DNA from: Sanguinoderma infundibulare | Lineage: Eukaryota > Basidiomycota > Agaricomycetes > Polyporales > Polyporaceae | Assembly (NCBI GenBank): GCA_032821775.1 | Contig: JAVLRN010000002.1 | Coordinates: 2,480,001 to 2,544,000, forward strand | Reading direction: 5' to 3' | DNA: 64,000 nt | Part shown: positions 34,920-47,418 of the stretch, piece by piece | Numbering within the stretch: position 1 is the first letter of the stretch | How the letters are laid out: every line of letters starts with the position of its first letter | Translations under genes and position numbers: made by a program | Notes under the pieces: model-generated | The model's database searches: none | Seen by the model: the letters and a program-made list of their open reading frames with translations, nothing else | Told to the model about the DNA's origin: nothing

Positions 34920-37900
34920 ATGAGCGACGACTTCGTCCGTCTCGTCTCTCAGGCGAATCCTGCTTCCAGACAGCAATATCAGCCCGCTAACACAGGCTAT
35001 CCGCCATCCTCTTCACCCCACGACATGGACCCATTCTTCGACGACGACGACGACGATGTGCCCGACTCTGCCTTTGGCCGGCCTTCTACAATGCAGTCCA
35101 AGGAGAGCGTATTGCCCTTTGCACGCTCTGGCGCTCTTCCCGCTGGCCTAGGCAACTCCCAACTCAGTCTCCCAAACACCATTCAACCAGACCAGTGGTC
35201 CTTCGACGACGAACCTCGTTCCAAATCGTTCGCGGGTTCGGCTTCCTTTCCGGGCCCCTCCAAAGGTCACGAACGCAAACCGTCAAGGTCTATTAAGAAG
35301 CAGTGGAAGTGGTCGTGGCCTTGGCAGAAGAAGGAGCAGGTCTTGACCGGCAACAGGGTCATCGCGCTCAACAACCCGGACGCGAACGCCGATTTTTGCA
35401 ACAACTATGTCTCCACGAGCAAGTACAACGTTGCCACGTTTGTCCCCAAGTTCCTCTTCGGTGCGCGCGCCGTTCTTGCTGCGACTGTTGGGCTGTGCGA
35501 CTGATCCTGGAGCGTCTCAGAGCAATTCTCGAAGTACGCGAACCTCTTCTTCTTGTTCACCGCCCTCATACAGCAAATACCCGACGTGTCGCCCACGAAC
35601 CAATATACCACCATTGCTCCTCTTGCTGTTGTATTGCTAGCGTCCGCCTTCAAGGAGACCCAGGAGGATCTGGTGAGTTCCCTATTCTCTGCTCCGATTC
35701 GTGCAGCTTGGCTATCCAATGGCAGACCTGCAGCCGCGGCTGAAGGGCAGGTGTTGAGGTCATGTCTCGCTTTCGCTTTCATCTGTCCGCCCTGCCGAGA
35801 CATAATCTCGAGGATCTACCTGAAAGCCACGGAGGACCATGGCCGAGCTGTGTATCTTACGTCATTCATACGAGTCCTCGAGTTTGTTCTGCGAGCGTAA
35901 CCCGCCGACTGCGCAGTTCCAATGGCGCCGAGTGGCTTAGAATAGCCAGATGCTGACAACCATGGTAGAAACGACACCAATCCGATTCAGAACTCAACTC
36001 GAGTCTAGCCAAGGTGCTCCAACCAGATGGCACGTTTGCGGACAAGAAATGGAAGGATATCGCGGTCGGAGACGTCATCCGTCTGGAGAGCGACGATTTC
36101 ATCCCGGCCGACGTCGTCTTGCTCAGCTCCAGTGAACCCGAGGGCTTCTGCTACATTGAGACTTCCAACCTCGATGGGTGCGTGTCATTCCGCTCGGTCT
36201 GCATTTCCGCCGCTCATCCATGCACAGCGAGACGAACCTCAAGATCAAGCAGGCTTCGCCGCAGACGTCGAGCCTCACTGCTCCTCATCTTGTAACTTCT
36301 CTCCACGGCACCCTGCGTTCGGAGCACCCGAACAACTCGCTTTACACGTACGAAGGCACCCTGGAACTCGTGTCGAGCGGCGGGAACCCGAAGCAGGTCC
36401 CATTAGGTCCCGATCAGCTGTTGTTGCGAGGCGCGCAGATCAGGAATACGCCTTGGGCATACGGTCTTGTTGTTTTCACCGGCCACGAGACGAAGTTGAT
36501 GCGGAACGCGACGTGAGTATGCTCTTCCCTCATACGTTCTGGGCGTGAATCTTATGGCGGTATCGAAGTGCTGCGCCTATCAAGCGGACGGCCGTAGAGC
36601 GTCAGGTTAACGTCCACATCGTTTTCCTGTTCATGTTCTTGCTCGTTCTGTCCATCGGTTCAACCATTGGGAGTAGCATTCGAACAGTACGTGCCTTTGC
36701 TCTGCTAACGTACTTCGTGCTTACATCAGTGCAGTGGTTCTTCTCCAGCGTTCAGTGGTATCTTCTCGAGCAGTCGTCCATTTCTGGAAGAGGTGCGCAA
36801 TCGGTTCTTTTGTGAGATAGTATTTCGCTGACTTCAATCGCAGCGGTGACCTTTATAGAAGGTTAGATCGAGTGTTCCGGCTTGTACCTTTAAAGGTTGC
36901 TGATCTTTGCTCCAGATATTCTGACCTTCATCATCTTGTACAACAATTTGATCCCAATCTCCCTCATCGTCACCATGGAAGTCGTCAAGTTCCAGCAGGC
37001 TCAGCTCATCAACTCGGACCTTGATATGTACTACCCGAAAACGGACACGCCAGCACTCTGCCGCACATCGTCTCTCGTCGAGGAGCTCGGCCAGATCGAG
37101 TATGTCTTCAGCGACAAGACCGGGACGCTCACTCGGAACGAGATGGAGTTCCGTTTTTGTTCTATTGGTGGAATTGCCTACGCGGATGTGGTCGACGAGA
37201 GTCGACGAGGGGAGGGCGAAGACGACAAAGAAGGCTGGCGATCTTTTGCGGACCTGCGAGCTCTTGTGGCCGGAGAGCAGAATCCTTTCGTCGACTTTTC
37301 GGAGGTCAACGCTAGCACCGAACGTCACGTTGCCAACGAGTTTTTGACGTTGCTCGCCGTCTGTCATACTGTCATTCCTGAGGTACGCGATGGCAAGATG
37401 CACTATCAGGCCAGTAGTCCCGACGAGGCCGCGCTGGTAGCTGGCGCAGAGATACTTGGTTACCAGTTCCACGTACGTCATATCGCACGTGTTTCCTCAA
37501 GGTTGTCGTCTGATTTCTTTTTCGAAATGTAGACCCGCAAGCCCAAGTCAGTCTTCGTGAACATGCACGGGCAGTCCCTGGAGTATGAGATTCTCAACGT
37601 CTGCGAGTTTAACTCTACCCGAAAGCGCATGTCCACCGTCGTCCGGTGTCCAGATGGCAAGATCAAGCTCTTCTGCAAGGGCGCGGATACCGTCATCCTT
37701 GAGCGTCTCAGCGAGAATCAACCCTACACCGACAAGACGCTTCTCCATCTCGAGGCAAGTATTCAAACACCCCCATACCAAACGAGTACTGATCTTGCGA
37801 TAGGACTACGCAACGGATGGTCTGCGAACGCTTTGCATTGCTTCGCGCGATATCCCGGACTCCGAATACCGTCAATGGGCGACCATCTATGACCAGGCTG

Positions 37901-40142
37901 CTGCGACCATCAACGGCCGTGGCGAGGCTTTGGACAAGGCTGCAGAGCTCATTGAAAGGGACATGTTCCTGCTCGGCGCGACTGCTATCGAGGACAAGTT
38001 GCAGGAGGGTGTACCGGATACGATCCATACTCTACAAATGGCTGGTATCAAGGTACGTCGCTAGGCGGCAGACAGACACGACCCCTGTATCCCTAATGCA
38101 GTTGACCCGGCCAGGTCTGGGTTCTCACTGGTGACAGGCAAGAAACCGCGATCAACATTGGGATGTCTTGCAGGCTCATCTCTGAGTCTATGAACCTGGT
38201 TTGTGTGCCGAATGAGGCAGATCGTGCCGTTTTCTTACGCCGCTATCTATGGCTCTTAGGTCATCGTGAACGAGGAGACTGCGCATGAAACTGAGGAGTT
38301 CATCACGAAACGCTTGAATGCCCTCAAAAATCAGCGCAATACGGGCGAGCAGGAGGATCTGGGTCTTGTCATCGGTTCGTATGGTGAACTTTTTTTGCTA
38401 TACTTATTGACCCGTATCCTTGTAGACGGAAAGAGCCTCACGTTCGCCCTGGAGAAGGAGATCTCGAAGACGTTCCTGGAGCTTGCAATTCTGTGCAAGG
38501 CGGTCATTTGCTGTATGTCCGTGTTCGTCCCATGCATGGAAACTTGGCTCAGGACCGGACATAGGTCGTGTATCTCCGTTGCAAAAGGCGCTAGTAGTGA
38601 AGCTCGTGAAGAAGAACCAGAAAGCCATCCTTCTCGCTATCGGCGATGGTGCAAACGACGTGAGCATGATCCAGGCTGCCCATGTCGGTGTGGGCATCTC
38701 GGGTGTAGAGGTACGAGGCATGTATCGGACTATGCAATAAGGTGCTCAGTTCAATTATAGGGTCTTCAAGCTGCTCGAGCTGCGGACGTATCCATTTCGC
38801 AGTTCCGGTACCTCAAGAAGTTGCTCCTTGTGCACGGCGCATGGAGTTACACTCGTTTATCAAAGCTGCTGTTATGTAAGTTCAGAACGGACCCCGATTT
38901 CAACGCGCAATCTCACGGGCATTGTCATACAGATTCTTTCTACAAGAACATCGTACTATATATGACACAGTTCTGGGTAGGTGACACGGGCACATGTTTG
39001 GTATACGTGTCTGATCCGACTTCTAGTATTCGTTCTTCAACAACTTCTCGGGGCAAATTGCCTACGAGTCCTGGACGCTCTCTTTGTACAATGTTGTCTT
39101 CACAGTCCTTCCTCCATTGGTGATTGGTGTCTTCGACCAGTTTGTGTCCGCACGTATCCTCGATCGGTATCCCCAGCTCTACATGCTTGGTCAGCGTAAT
39201 GCGTTCTTTACGCGGACTCAATTCTGGCTTTGGGTTGGGAACGCTCTGTACCACAGCATTGTCAGTATTCACTTCGTGGACAGTTTTTTTCTATGCTGAC
39301 TGCTATCACAGATCCTGTTTGGATTCTCAGTGATCCTTTTCTGGGGCGACCTCAAGCAAGCTACTGGCTTCGATTCGGGTCACTGGTTCTGGGGAACGAC
39401 CTTGTATCTCGCCGTCCTCCTGACTGTGCTGGGGAAGGCCGCATTGATTTCCGAGTATGTTGCCCGCACTTATACTCATATCTATTTCACTGACGCGGCA
39501 TTCACCTGTAGCCTCTGGACGAAATATACGGTCGCCGGTAAGTTTTGTGTCGTCAATAACGTTGCGCGATGATTGATTATCATTCCCCCAGCCATACCCG
39601 GATCCTTCGCCTTCACGATGCTTTTCCTCCCACTATATGCCGTCGTCGCACCTGCAATCGGCTTCTCCAGAGAATACTATGGCATTGTGCCTCGTCTCTG
39701 GACCGACGCCGTCTTCTACTTCGTTCTTTTACTAGTTCCAATCATTTGCCTGACACGAGATTTCGTGTGGAAATAGTAAGTGGTCGGCTACTTGTCCTCC
39801 ACGCTACTTATCAACCAGTAATCGTCACCAGTTATCGGAGAACGTACCAGCCAGAAACGTACCACATCGCACAAGAAATACAGAAGTACAACATCCCGGA
39901 TTATCGGCCAAGACAAGAACAGTGCGTCGCATCCGGTCCGCTTCTTTTTCGGCCTTCATTTAACGTCAACTTCGCGCCTCAGGTTCCAGAAGGCGATCAA
40001 GAAGGTTCGCGCCGTTCAGCGTATGAGGCGGAACCGCGGATTTGCCTTCAGTCAGACGGAAAATGCGTCGCGGCAAGACCAGGCGCGATTGATACGAGCT
40101 TACGATACATCGAAGACGGGTGCGCGACCGTCTGGCTACTGA
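34920..40142 (+). CDS. DRS2: Drs2-type P4-ATPase (phospholipid flippase)
   Basis: Moves aminophospholipids to the cytosolic leaflet of Golgi/endosome membranes with a Cdc50 partner. 22 exons: join(34920..35460,35521..35672,35969..36177,36228..36512,36569..36686,36735..36792,36844..36861,36916..37472,37533..37754,37804..38052,38115..38198,38260..38374,38426..38512,38565..38710,38761..38875,38933..38976,39027..39260,39312..39454,39512..39537,39592..39775,39832..39921,39983..40142); 1,278 residues, every phase closed. Signatures: [20 protein letters not shown] (the P4 form of the TGES loop), DKTGTLT with phosphorylated Asp527, [18 protein letters not shown], and ten-helix spacing ending in [16 protein letters not shown] and later segments. 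Exon 7 is 18 nt, intron 2 is 296 nt, and intron 9 starts GCAAGT. Confidence 0.95.
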
Positions 40143-40615
40143 AGGGAGTGCCAGGACACGTTAGATATCTGCATGCTATTTTATCATTATACGGACATGT
40201 ACTTTACGGTCGCAGTTTCGCATCCCACACTAATCGCTGGCAACACAGCCAACCCTGGTCGTGCTCGGAGCGTGGGCCACAGCGAGATAAGTCGAGCCGA
40301 TCCTTGAAACAGTGCTGACAAAAGGTTAGTAACATCGTCGATTCTTCCGGAGCGCTGAATCATTAAGACCCATCCATGTCAAGATTAGCAACAGAAGAAT
40401 ATGGTTGAGAGAGTCCCTTGAAGGTGGGCGGAGGACGGAGAACGGATCATATTACTTATACTGTAAGCCGGCTGCTAACGACAAACAGCCTCACGTGCAG
40501 TGAATTTCTCGCCAAGCAATATAGAACGCCCAAGCATCTGTATGCACATGAGCAAATCCGAGGTGGTACACGCAGTGAGTGAAGGAAAGGTTACGGGAGG
40601 GTAGCATAGGATCTA
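40143..40615. other. Convergent 3' flanks
   Basis: Between the plus-strand P4-ATPase stop and the end of a minus-strand BTB-like coding region. Nothing else is visible. Confidence 0.5.
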
Positions 40616-41660
40616 ACCCTTCAAATCAAATCCAATAGAAGCCCACAGCTTTGCCTGTGTCTCGGACCAACCCCGCAACCGCTCCTGCATGCATGTCTCA
40701 CACGCTCTGCGAACACCTTCCCCCTCTCAATCAGGGCCTGCAAATGCCCGATGGGGTCCTGGCCGCCCTTGTCGAAGTCCCCAAATGCAATTATGTCATT
40801 CGGCCATGCTGCTCTCCTCCCTGCACCGGCCGTAACGCGAGAGGGCGCGCACACGGCCTATCCCTGCTTTTGCGTAGGGGCTTGGCACCCCACCTCCATC
40901 CCCAGGGGAGATTTTGCGAACGGCGGGGTGAACGCGCACATCTGTCAAGCTCTCTGCAGAGTGTCACGCACCTGGAAGAGCATGAAGATGTCCGCGTCGG
41001 GGAGCGCGACGTCCGCACGACTCTTTGCGAGCGCGTCCCAGAACTGGTTGTCGCGGAGGAGCTCGTAGAAGGCGCGTTTGCGGGGTTGGGGCACGTCGCA
41101 CTCGCGCGAGACAAGGATGATGGGGATTGTAGTCATCCACGGGCGGCGCCGACCCGGAAGGCTGGGCTTGTCATGAGGCCAGAGGGTGCGGAGCTTGGTG
41201 ACGGCGAGTTCACGCACGCTCTGGCATTCGAGCGCTTGAGAGGCGTGGAGGATTGAGATGAGGGTGCCTAGGCTGCGAGAAGGCGCGGTCGAAGTGAATT
41301 TACTACATGTGGAGGCCCAAGTGAGAGTGGACGTAGAGGGTGCATGCTGAGGCAAGAGTTTCCAAGGCAGCAAGGAACTGTTCGAAGTCGCCTACGCTAA
41401 GGCCTGTGACCGGGCACCCGTCCATCTTCTCGAGAGTATTCGTGTCCGCAACTGCGAAGCGGCGAGCCTGGTAGAGCTTGGAGGCGTGATCTTCAACCAC
41501 GGTGACGATGTTTCCATCGGGGTACCAAAAATCGACATTGCGCATTCTTTCCGGTACTAAAGGTTGAGAAGTAGCAGTGGATGGGTCTATGGCGCCGTCC
41601 CCGATTTTCACGCGCTTTTTTTGAAGACGTTGTGAGCTGCTTCTTGTTCACTCTTCTACA
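40616..41660 (-). pseudogene. Damaged BTB/POZ-like gene
   Basis: Minus-strand frames carry FWYPDGNIVTVVEDHASKLY and CPVTGLSVGDFEQFLAAL (BTB strands), then LISILHASQALECQSVRELA with IPIILVSRECDVPQPRKRAF, matching in order the intact plus-strand gene at 42.1-44.2 kb (FWHLDGSVVVQIQNTLF, LLAQQCDVPEVLKCAYYELL). The C-terminal part (DPIGHLQALIERGKVFAERV) breaks frame inside a GCATGC run at about 40692, and the expected ending (QERLRGWSETQAKLW) resumes in another frame. An earlier in-frame stop precedes it. The BTB helix block normally following LHRSRL is shortened. No sure start codon. It could still be an intact gene with misjudged splicing or a base error in the run. Confidence 0.55.
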
Positions 41661-42109
41661 GTTGCGCATTGAAATGAGACGACAGGGTATAGATCTCGGC
41701 AAATGCTTACTCGTTTATTTGTGTTCGGGTCGGAATGCCCGCTGTTCCCTGGCAGTTGAGCCTTGATTTCATTCTGGGATCTATTACCTAGGAGAACGCG
41801 CGAGTCAGCTTGCCAGTGGTGACAGAACACATATGAATACTGTGAACTTGTTACTCACCAGAAAGAACGGGTTCAGGGGGTGGCTCATTTTCGTAGTGTT
41901 GTCCGCAACAAGGCACAAAGAGAAAGTTGAAGGCGGCAGGTTGTCGTGACATTGTCAGGCCAAGTCCGCGGCCGTTTGGCCTCGGTCCCCGTCGGCCACA
42001 GGCTCAAAACAGCATGTGACGGACGCGTGACACGCGCGACGCGTCGGGCAAGCGTCGCCCTCGCCGCCGTGGACGACGACGACGACAGTGGAGTTCGGCC
42101 CGTGGCATC

Positions 42110-44163
42110 ATGCCCGATACCCCCCCGGCTCCTTCCACAGACGACGCTGCTCCCTCTCCAAGTGACAACGCTCCCGCTTCAACTGACGACGCGGCACCGT
42201 CCAACACCGCCCAAGACTTTTTGAACCCGTCCGACTACGAATTCGGCTCGAGCGACGGGGACAGTTTGCCCGAGGTCTCCCAGATCCTCAGTCAGTCTAG
42301 GTCTAAAGCCCGTCAACAGGTTGACCGCTTGTCGGAGTCACTCGAGTACCTGTCCGAGAAAGAGGAGGTTGAAGGCCGCGTCAAGTTCCAAGAAGTTACC
42401 TCTAGAGCTCCCTTCCCTCCGACAAGCCCAATGGCCAAGGAAGAAACCGTCGAAGCGTCTCTCCCCGAAAGCCCTACTTCCACTCGCAGGCAGACTCGTA
42501 AGTCTGCGCGCATCTCTAAGAAGACTCCGACAGTGTCCTCTTCCAACGCGTCTGCGTCGGCGGAGAGTCCAACATTGACAAGCACGCCGAAATCAGTCCG
42601 CGGTATAGGCGAGCCCTCAAGTAAACGCGCATCTGGAACAAAACGGGTGTTGGAGGCTTCGGATGACGAAGGTCTTCCTCGAGTCTCCGCATCGCAGCCT
42701 CTACCTGCACAGTGAGTTCCCTCATCTTTTTATGTATATATGCGTCTCATGGGCGTAGACCGTCCAAGCGTGCCCGCAGAGCGCAGGATGCCGGTCCTCC
42801 CCCTCCCGCTACTCAACCTCTCCCCCGTCCCGTGTCCCCTTCTAAACCCAAGAAGCCCAATTCGCTCGTGCCTGCGCCTGCCATTACGACCAAGCCATCG
42901 TCTTCTCAACCTACGCCGAGGCATACTCCAGCTACCGCTAAGGCGAAAGAAAAAGCCAAGCAGATGCTGGCACTCCGCAGGAGGAGCGCCAACTTCTGGC
43001 ATCTCGACGGCTCCGTTGTCGTGCAGATCCAGAACACCTTGTTTCGCCTGCACCGGTCGCGCCTCACGCAGCAGTCAGAGTTCTTTGCTGATTTGTGCGT
43101 TGCGGATGGAAGGTGCGTTCTATACGTTGTTGATGATATCCACACTGGTGTTGAGAGAAGGCGCGATGGCAGGTCGAAGGAGATGTTCGACCCGGAGGTT
43201 ATCGAAGAGCGAGACATTGTGGACAGCTGCCCAGTCCATCAAGTCAAGGGCGTCAGCGTGCTGGACTTTGAGAGGCTGCTCACTGCGCTCGACGCAGGAA
43301 TGTATGTCTCCCTTTCGCACATGTACGTATGCCCATCATTGATCGATCCCGGGTGGACCTTCAGCGCATATGCGATCAATCCCCCACCATTCCGGGTCCT
43401 CGCGTCCCTCCTCCGAGCTGCACACGCACTCTCATTCAAGACCATCCTTTCATTCGCGACGCACCTCCTGCGTGAAATGTGGCCTCAGCAATTATCACGC
43501 CTCTCCGCTGCTACGCCCGAACGGCGTGGGTACGCGCTCGAGACCATCCTCCTCGCGCAGCAGTGCGACGTTCCGGAAGTACTCAAATGCGCATACTACG
43601 AGCTCCTCCGCACCCCGGGCTTTGGACAGGACCTCTCCGTGTATGTTCATGCTGAGTCTGAAAGGACGCCACTCAGCATGCCCGAGACGGAGGAGGACGA
43701 GGAACGCGCCCCGCCCGCTAGGCTCGCCGCCTCCGATTTTGTCAGGCTGACCGCGGCGAAGGACATGTTGCAGAAGGAGTGGATCTCGCTCACGCGTCCC
43801 CCGCTCCCCTCCGCGTTCCCGTGCCCCCTCGCTGCTCTCCTCCGCAATACAGATGCGGACGGCGATGGCAGTGGGGCGACGCCCGAAGATTCGGAACGTG
43901 TGGCGGCAGCGAGGGATTGCGCAGGAGCGCAGAAGGCGGACCAGACCGGCTGGACCGCGCGCTTGGTACAGAACGGAGTATTCGAGGAGGGATTCGTTGA
44001 CGTGTTTGAGGGTATTCAACGGTTGGTTGAGATGGAGTGGGGCGAGATAGGATATTGTGTGGGATGCGTGAGCGAGAGGAGGGACGCGTGGACGGAAGGG
44101 AGGGGGAGGCTGTGGAGGCGGTTGGACGTGCTGCTTGGGTTGAGGGGCGAGGACGAAGAGTGA
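42110..44163 (+). CDS. BTB/POZ-domain-like protein, basidiomycete type
   Basis: Model join(42110..42711,42759..43112,43173..43301,43365..44163), 627 residues, phases closed. The first 290 residues are disordered, with an acidic Asp/Ser start and a basic KPRK-rich second half (KRARRAQ, KAKEKAKQM), suggesting a nuclear location. The BTB region follows: FWHLDGSVVVQIQNTLFRLH, RSRLTQQSEFFADL, CPVHQVKGVSVLDFERLLTAL, then helices with LLRAAHALSFKTILSFATHL. These large fungal BTB-like families have no firmly known function; adaptor or transcription roles are guesses. A damaged relative lies head to head upstream, with about 450 bp between them. Confidence 0.8.
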
Positions 44164-45640
44164 AACCTTGTGAGGAGCAGTATGTCGGTTCTGTGGCTTA
44201 TGTTCATGCTTGGTGAGTGTTGGTGGTGATTTGAGGCGTTGTGGTGTTGTAATACTTACGACTTGTCTTGTACTGCTGGTCGTATTACTGACGTAGCTCT
44301 CGTGCTGCGAGTGTGCTGTATATCGTATACTCACGTTATTCTAATCGTAGTTTTCTTTTGACTTGAATGGACCGCAAAGAAATGAAGCACTACCGCTTGA
44401 GCGAAGTCGATTTTACCTGAACAAAGTACGGAAAGCAGAGTAGACAAATGTAAGTACCGCCACTTCCAAATGACGTTATCGTTCAGAACGTTCATAGCGG
44501 GCGTCACGCCGCATATACACTGATCATGCTGGTTCATATATGAACCGAATGCAGCACTGCCTGCGGGTCAGCCGTCCGACCTGAGCTAGTAGCCAGCCTA
44601 CTATAAGAATTCAACCCGGAAAACTCTACTCACTCTTGAAATATGGTTTGTCATTGTTATTGAACTTATAACATTTTCCAACGTCGATACGGTGTGTAGC
44701 CGAGTCTCAGGCTCGTGCCGTTAATATATCTCACGATATATTCGTTGCGCTTTATCCAGCCACGCCAAAAACCCCATGGAGCACTCGGCTCCAGACATGG
44801 TGAACGCCTCAGCGAGTTACAGGGACGACAAAATTCCAACTATAAAGCGGGTCCCTGTGTTGTAGATCGCTTGTGGAAACCGTCGACGGCATGGAGCTCA
44901 AAGCTACCAATAATGACGATGAAAAGACGATGCTGGTGATGACGATTGGTTTGTACCGAAAGATAGCCCTGTATTCCGAGTAGTCCCCAATATTCTGCGA
45001 TGGCTTACCCATACGACACTAGGAGAACAGGGGAGCCCGAAGTGGCACGCTCGCGTTCTTGCTCCTTTGGCACGAGAGGGAAATGGTGAACTGATCATGC
45101 AAACCTATACCCCCCGTGCAATCCACAGAAACATCCTCATACGCATCCGGAGGGCTCTTGATGGTTTGTGCTGTCACTCAGAAAGAACACAATTACAGTG
45201 TGTAAAGAAGGAAAGCATTCGTATTGGTTCACAAAATAGGCTGGATCTCGCCGTAGCGATACAACGGAACCAGAGCTGGGCCGCTGTGGCATGCTAAGTA
45301 CGAGATGACGATGACATTCGAGACCGAACCAGAGAAGAAGTTGCGAGATGCAGAAATCTGAGACCGATGGGACAAGATAGTATTGACGGAACACTTGCAG
45401 GAGAGAGGCAGACCAAGGTCCGAAGCAGAGAAACCGAAATCAGGGGTCAGATGCCCAGCGACACAAGACAAGGAAGCAGAGACCGGAGAGGCAAAAATCC
45501 CGAGATGGGGGGACTGGAGACGCACTTGTATGTGGGAGTTGCCGGGTGCCAGTGGATGGGGAGACAAGGGGGAGATTGGAAGGAAAGACGATGACGAGCG
45601 GTAGCAATTCGAACGGGAGGCGGATAGGGTTGTGATGCGA
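44164..45640. other. Gene-free interval
   Basis: About 1.5 kb with short overlapping frames only. No start, splice or family evidence. The right end may contain decayed sequence 3' of the MCM10 pseudogene. Confidence 0.45.
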
Positions 45641-45659
45641 GCGAGAGGAAGAATGGGGA

Positions 45660-46700
45660 CGGGGGCGTTCAACAACGCGACGACCGCGCCTCCCGCGACT
45701 TCGATATCCACTCAAACGCGCCCTTACTCCCGCCCCGATAAATCTTCTGCTTCGTCCCGTCCTCTTGAGGCATGATATATGATATCGCACCTGTCCGACT
45801 CGAACAGCAGCAGTAAGAAGAACGCGTCTCTGCGGATCTTCGCCTTGCCACCATCAGCAGACGACCAGCGCGACCGGCACCCGAAGTTGATGAGCTTCAT
45901 GTTCACGTACTTCTTCCCGCCCGCCTTGACTCCCTCTTCCTGCGGCTTCTGACGTTTCTGAATGGGGGAGGCAGAGACGCTCCAGCTTGGGCGGAGGGCG
46001 CGTCCAGGGAGGGGAGCGCATCCATCCTGTCCTGGTCACCCTCTTGGTTGAGCTTGTCGTCGTGCGTAACGCCGACAGGCACTTCATCTTTCCGCGCTCG
46101 GCGACGACGGCTATGGTGAGCCAGTCACCGGAAACGGGGACATCGTATCCCTGCTTGGTGGGAAGGAGGCGGACGACGGAGTACAGCTTGGAGGTGACAG
46201 GTAGTAGCGTCCGCAGAGGTGTTCCTGGAAGTCTTCGTGCGGCAGAACACGTGACCTAGGATAACGTTAGAAATTGGAACAGAAGCACGTCTGCGTCGAC
46301 CTACGCGAGACGTATGCCAGAGTTTTGCTCGAGTTTCTCGAAGTGAGGATCGTCGAACGGGGGCTTGTGTTCTCTCGGACCAAGGGGAAGGTCTTCGGTC
46401 AGGGTCAGGTCCTCGTCTCTCTGCGTGCCAATCTCTTCATCCGACACTTGAGCTAGTGGAGGTGGTGGTGCAGAGAATGCAACGGAACGCGTGAAAGCAA
46501 CCTCTTGCTTCGAAGAGGCTTTCTTCCGGTGTGGGCTTTAGCGAGCGTCTGCAGCACAGTGGACGATGGTGTAGGGAGAGATGTTTCTTTTGGTCATTGA
46601 AACGGAAACGAGGGAGCTGCCTTGGACGGTAATGGGGCGAGCACGGATGTAAAAGCTACCAAGGTCTTCTTCTGTGGTTCGGCGAGTTTCTTCTTCTCTA
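45660..46700 (-). pseudogene. MCM10: MCM10 pseudogene (replication factor, frame-broken)
   Basis: MCM10 loads polymerase alpha and activates the CMG helicase; its conserved centre is an OB fold plus zinc finger. Minus-strand blocks appear in the right order but in different frames: QVSDEEIGTQ to FEKLEQNSGIRLA; SRVLPHEDFQEHLCGRYYLS; SKLYSVVRLLPTKQGYDVPV with SGDWLTIAVVAERGKMK; GVTHDDKLNQEGDQDRMDAL; GGKKYVNMKLINFGCRSR with SSADGGKAKIRRDAFFL; IYRGGSKGAFEWISKSRE; GAVVALLN. Several switches are single-base indels within continuous homology (for example inside TCACCTCCAAGC near 46195), not introns. An N-terminal frame also has a TGA stop near 46598. The zinc-finger end is absent. Because MCM10 is normally essential, an intact copy should exist elsewhere. 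Confidence 0.8.
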
Positions 46701-46759
46701 TAAGCAGATACGTTAGCACAGTTTAAGGAGAACCACGAAGACTATGCGGCGCACTGGAC

Positions 46760-47418
46760 GGGGTCTCCGGGACAAGGACACTGGTGCTTGGTCGCTTCCG
46801 TCTTGGAGACAGAGGCAACTCAGCTGCCGCGTCCGATGTCGGCCCCGTCATTCAGCTGGGTTTGGAGCGAGGCGATCTGCCTCGGTATATCTGCCTGGCT
46901 CTGGTCCTCTGCGGCCTCCTTGCTCGTCGCAGAGTCCATCTAAACCCAAGTCCACGGATGGATGGGCGCCACTGGCACTGGTGGGTCGAATGCGCGAAGG
47001 GCAGCGTGGCGCCTTGCAAGTTGGCTCCCTAGATGGCTTGGAGCGCAATGCAGCAATGCAGCTATTTCAAGGCTCGTGACCCGCGTCCTCGTCCTCAGAC
47101 CTGCCATTTTTCGGAGCAATCTTTTCTCTTTCCCATTGCAGTCTGCAGTGGCGTCCATAAGCTGCTTCTCGCAAGCCACAGCCCAGCCCTCGGAAAATCG
47201 GACTCGGCATGGTCCATCAGGCTTCAGAACTACAAAGGCATTTATACAATTAAGACTACAGAAGACACAATGTGGTATCACACAAAACACATGATTAACC
47301 TACGGCTGTCCGCACAGAGTCAGTACCGAAGAAGTCAATCTACAACATCAAATGTTTCTACAGTACTTCATGATATCCCGGACGCGTACAGTAGCTCTGT
47401 CACTCAGGGCGTAGGTGC
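46760..47418. other. Interval upstream of the MCM10 pseudogene
   Basis: Nothing recognisable. It ends at the stop codon of the CCCH zinc-finger gene. Confidence 0.45.

Noticed and set aside
45854..46087. Minus-strand frame reading Arg/Thr/Pro-rich sequence in the MCM10 region
   Set aside because: This is a shifted frame of the MCM10 pseudogene; the correct homology lies in the neighbouring frame.
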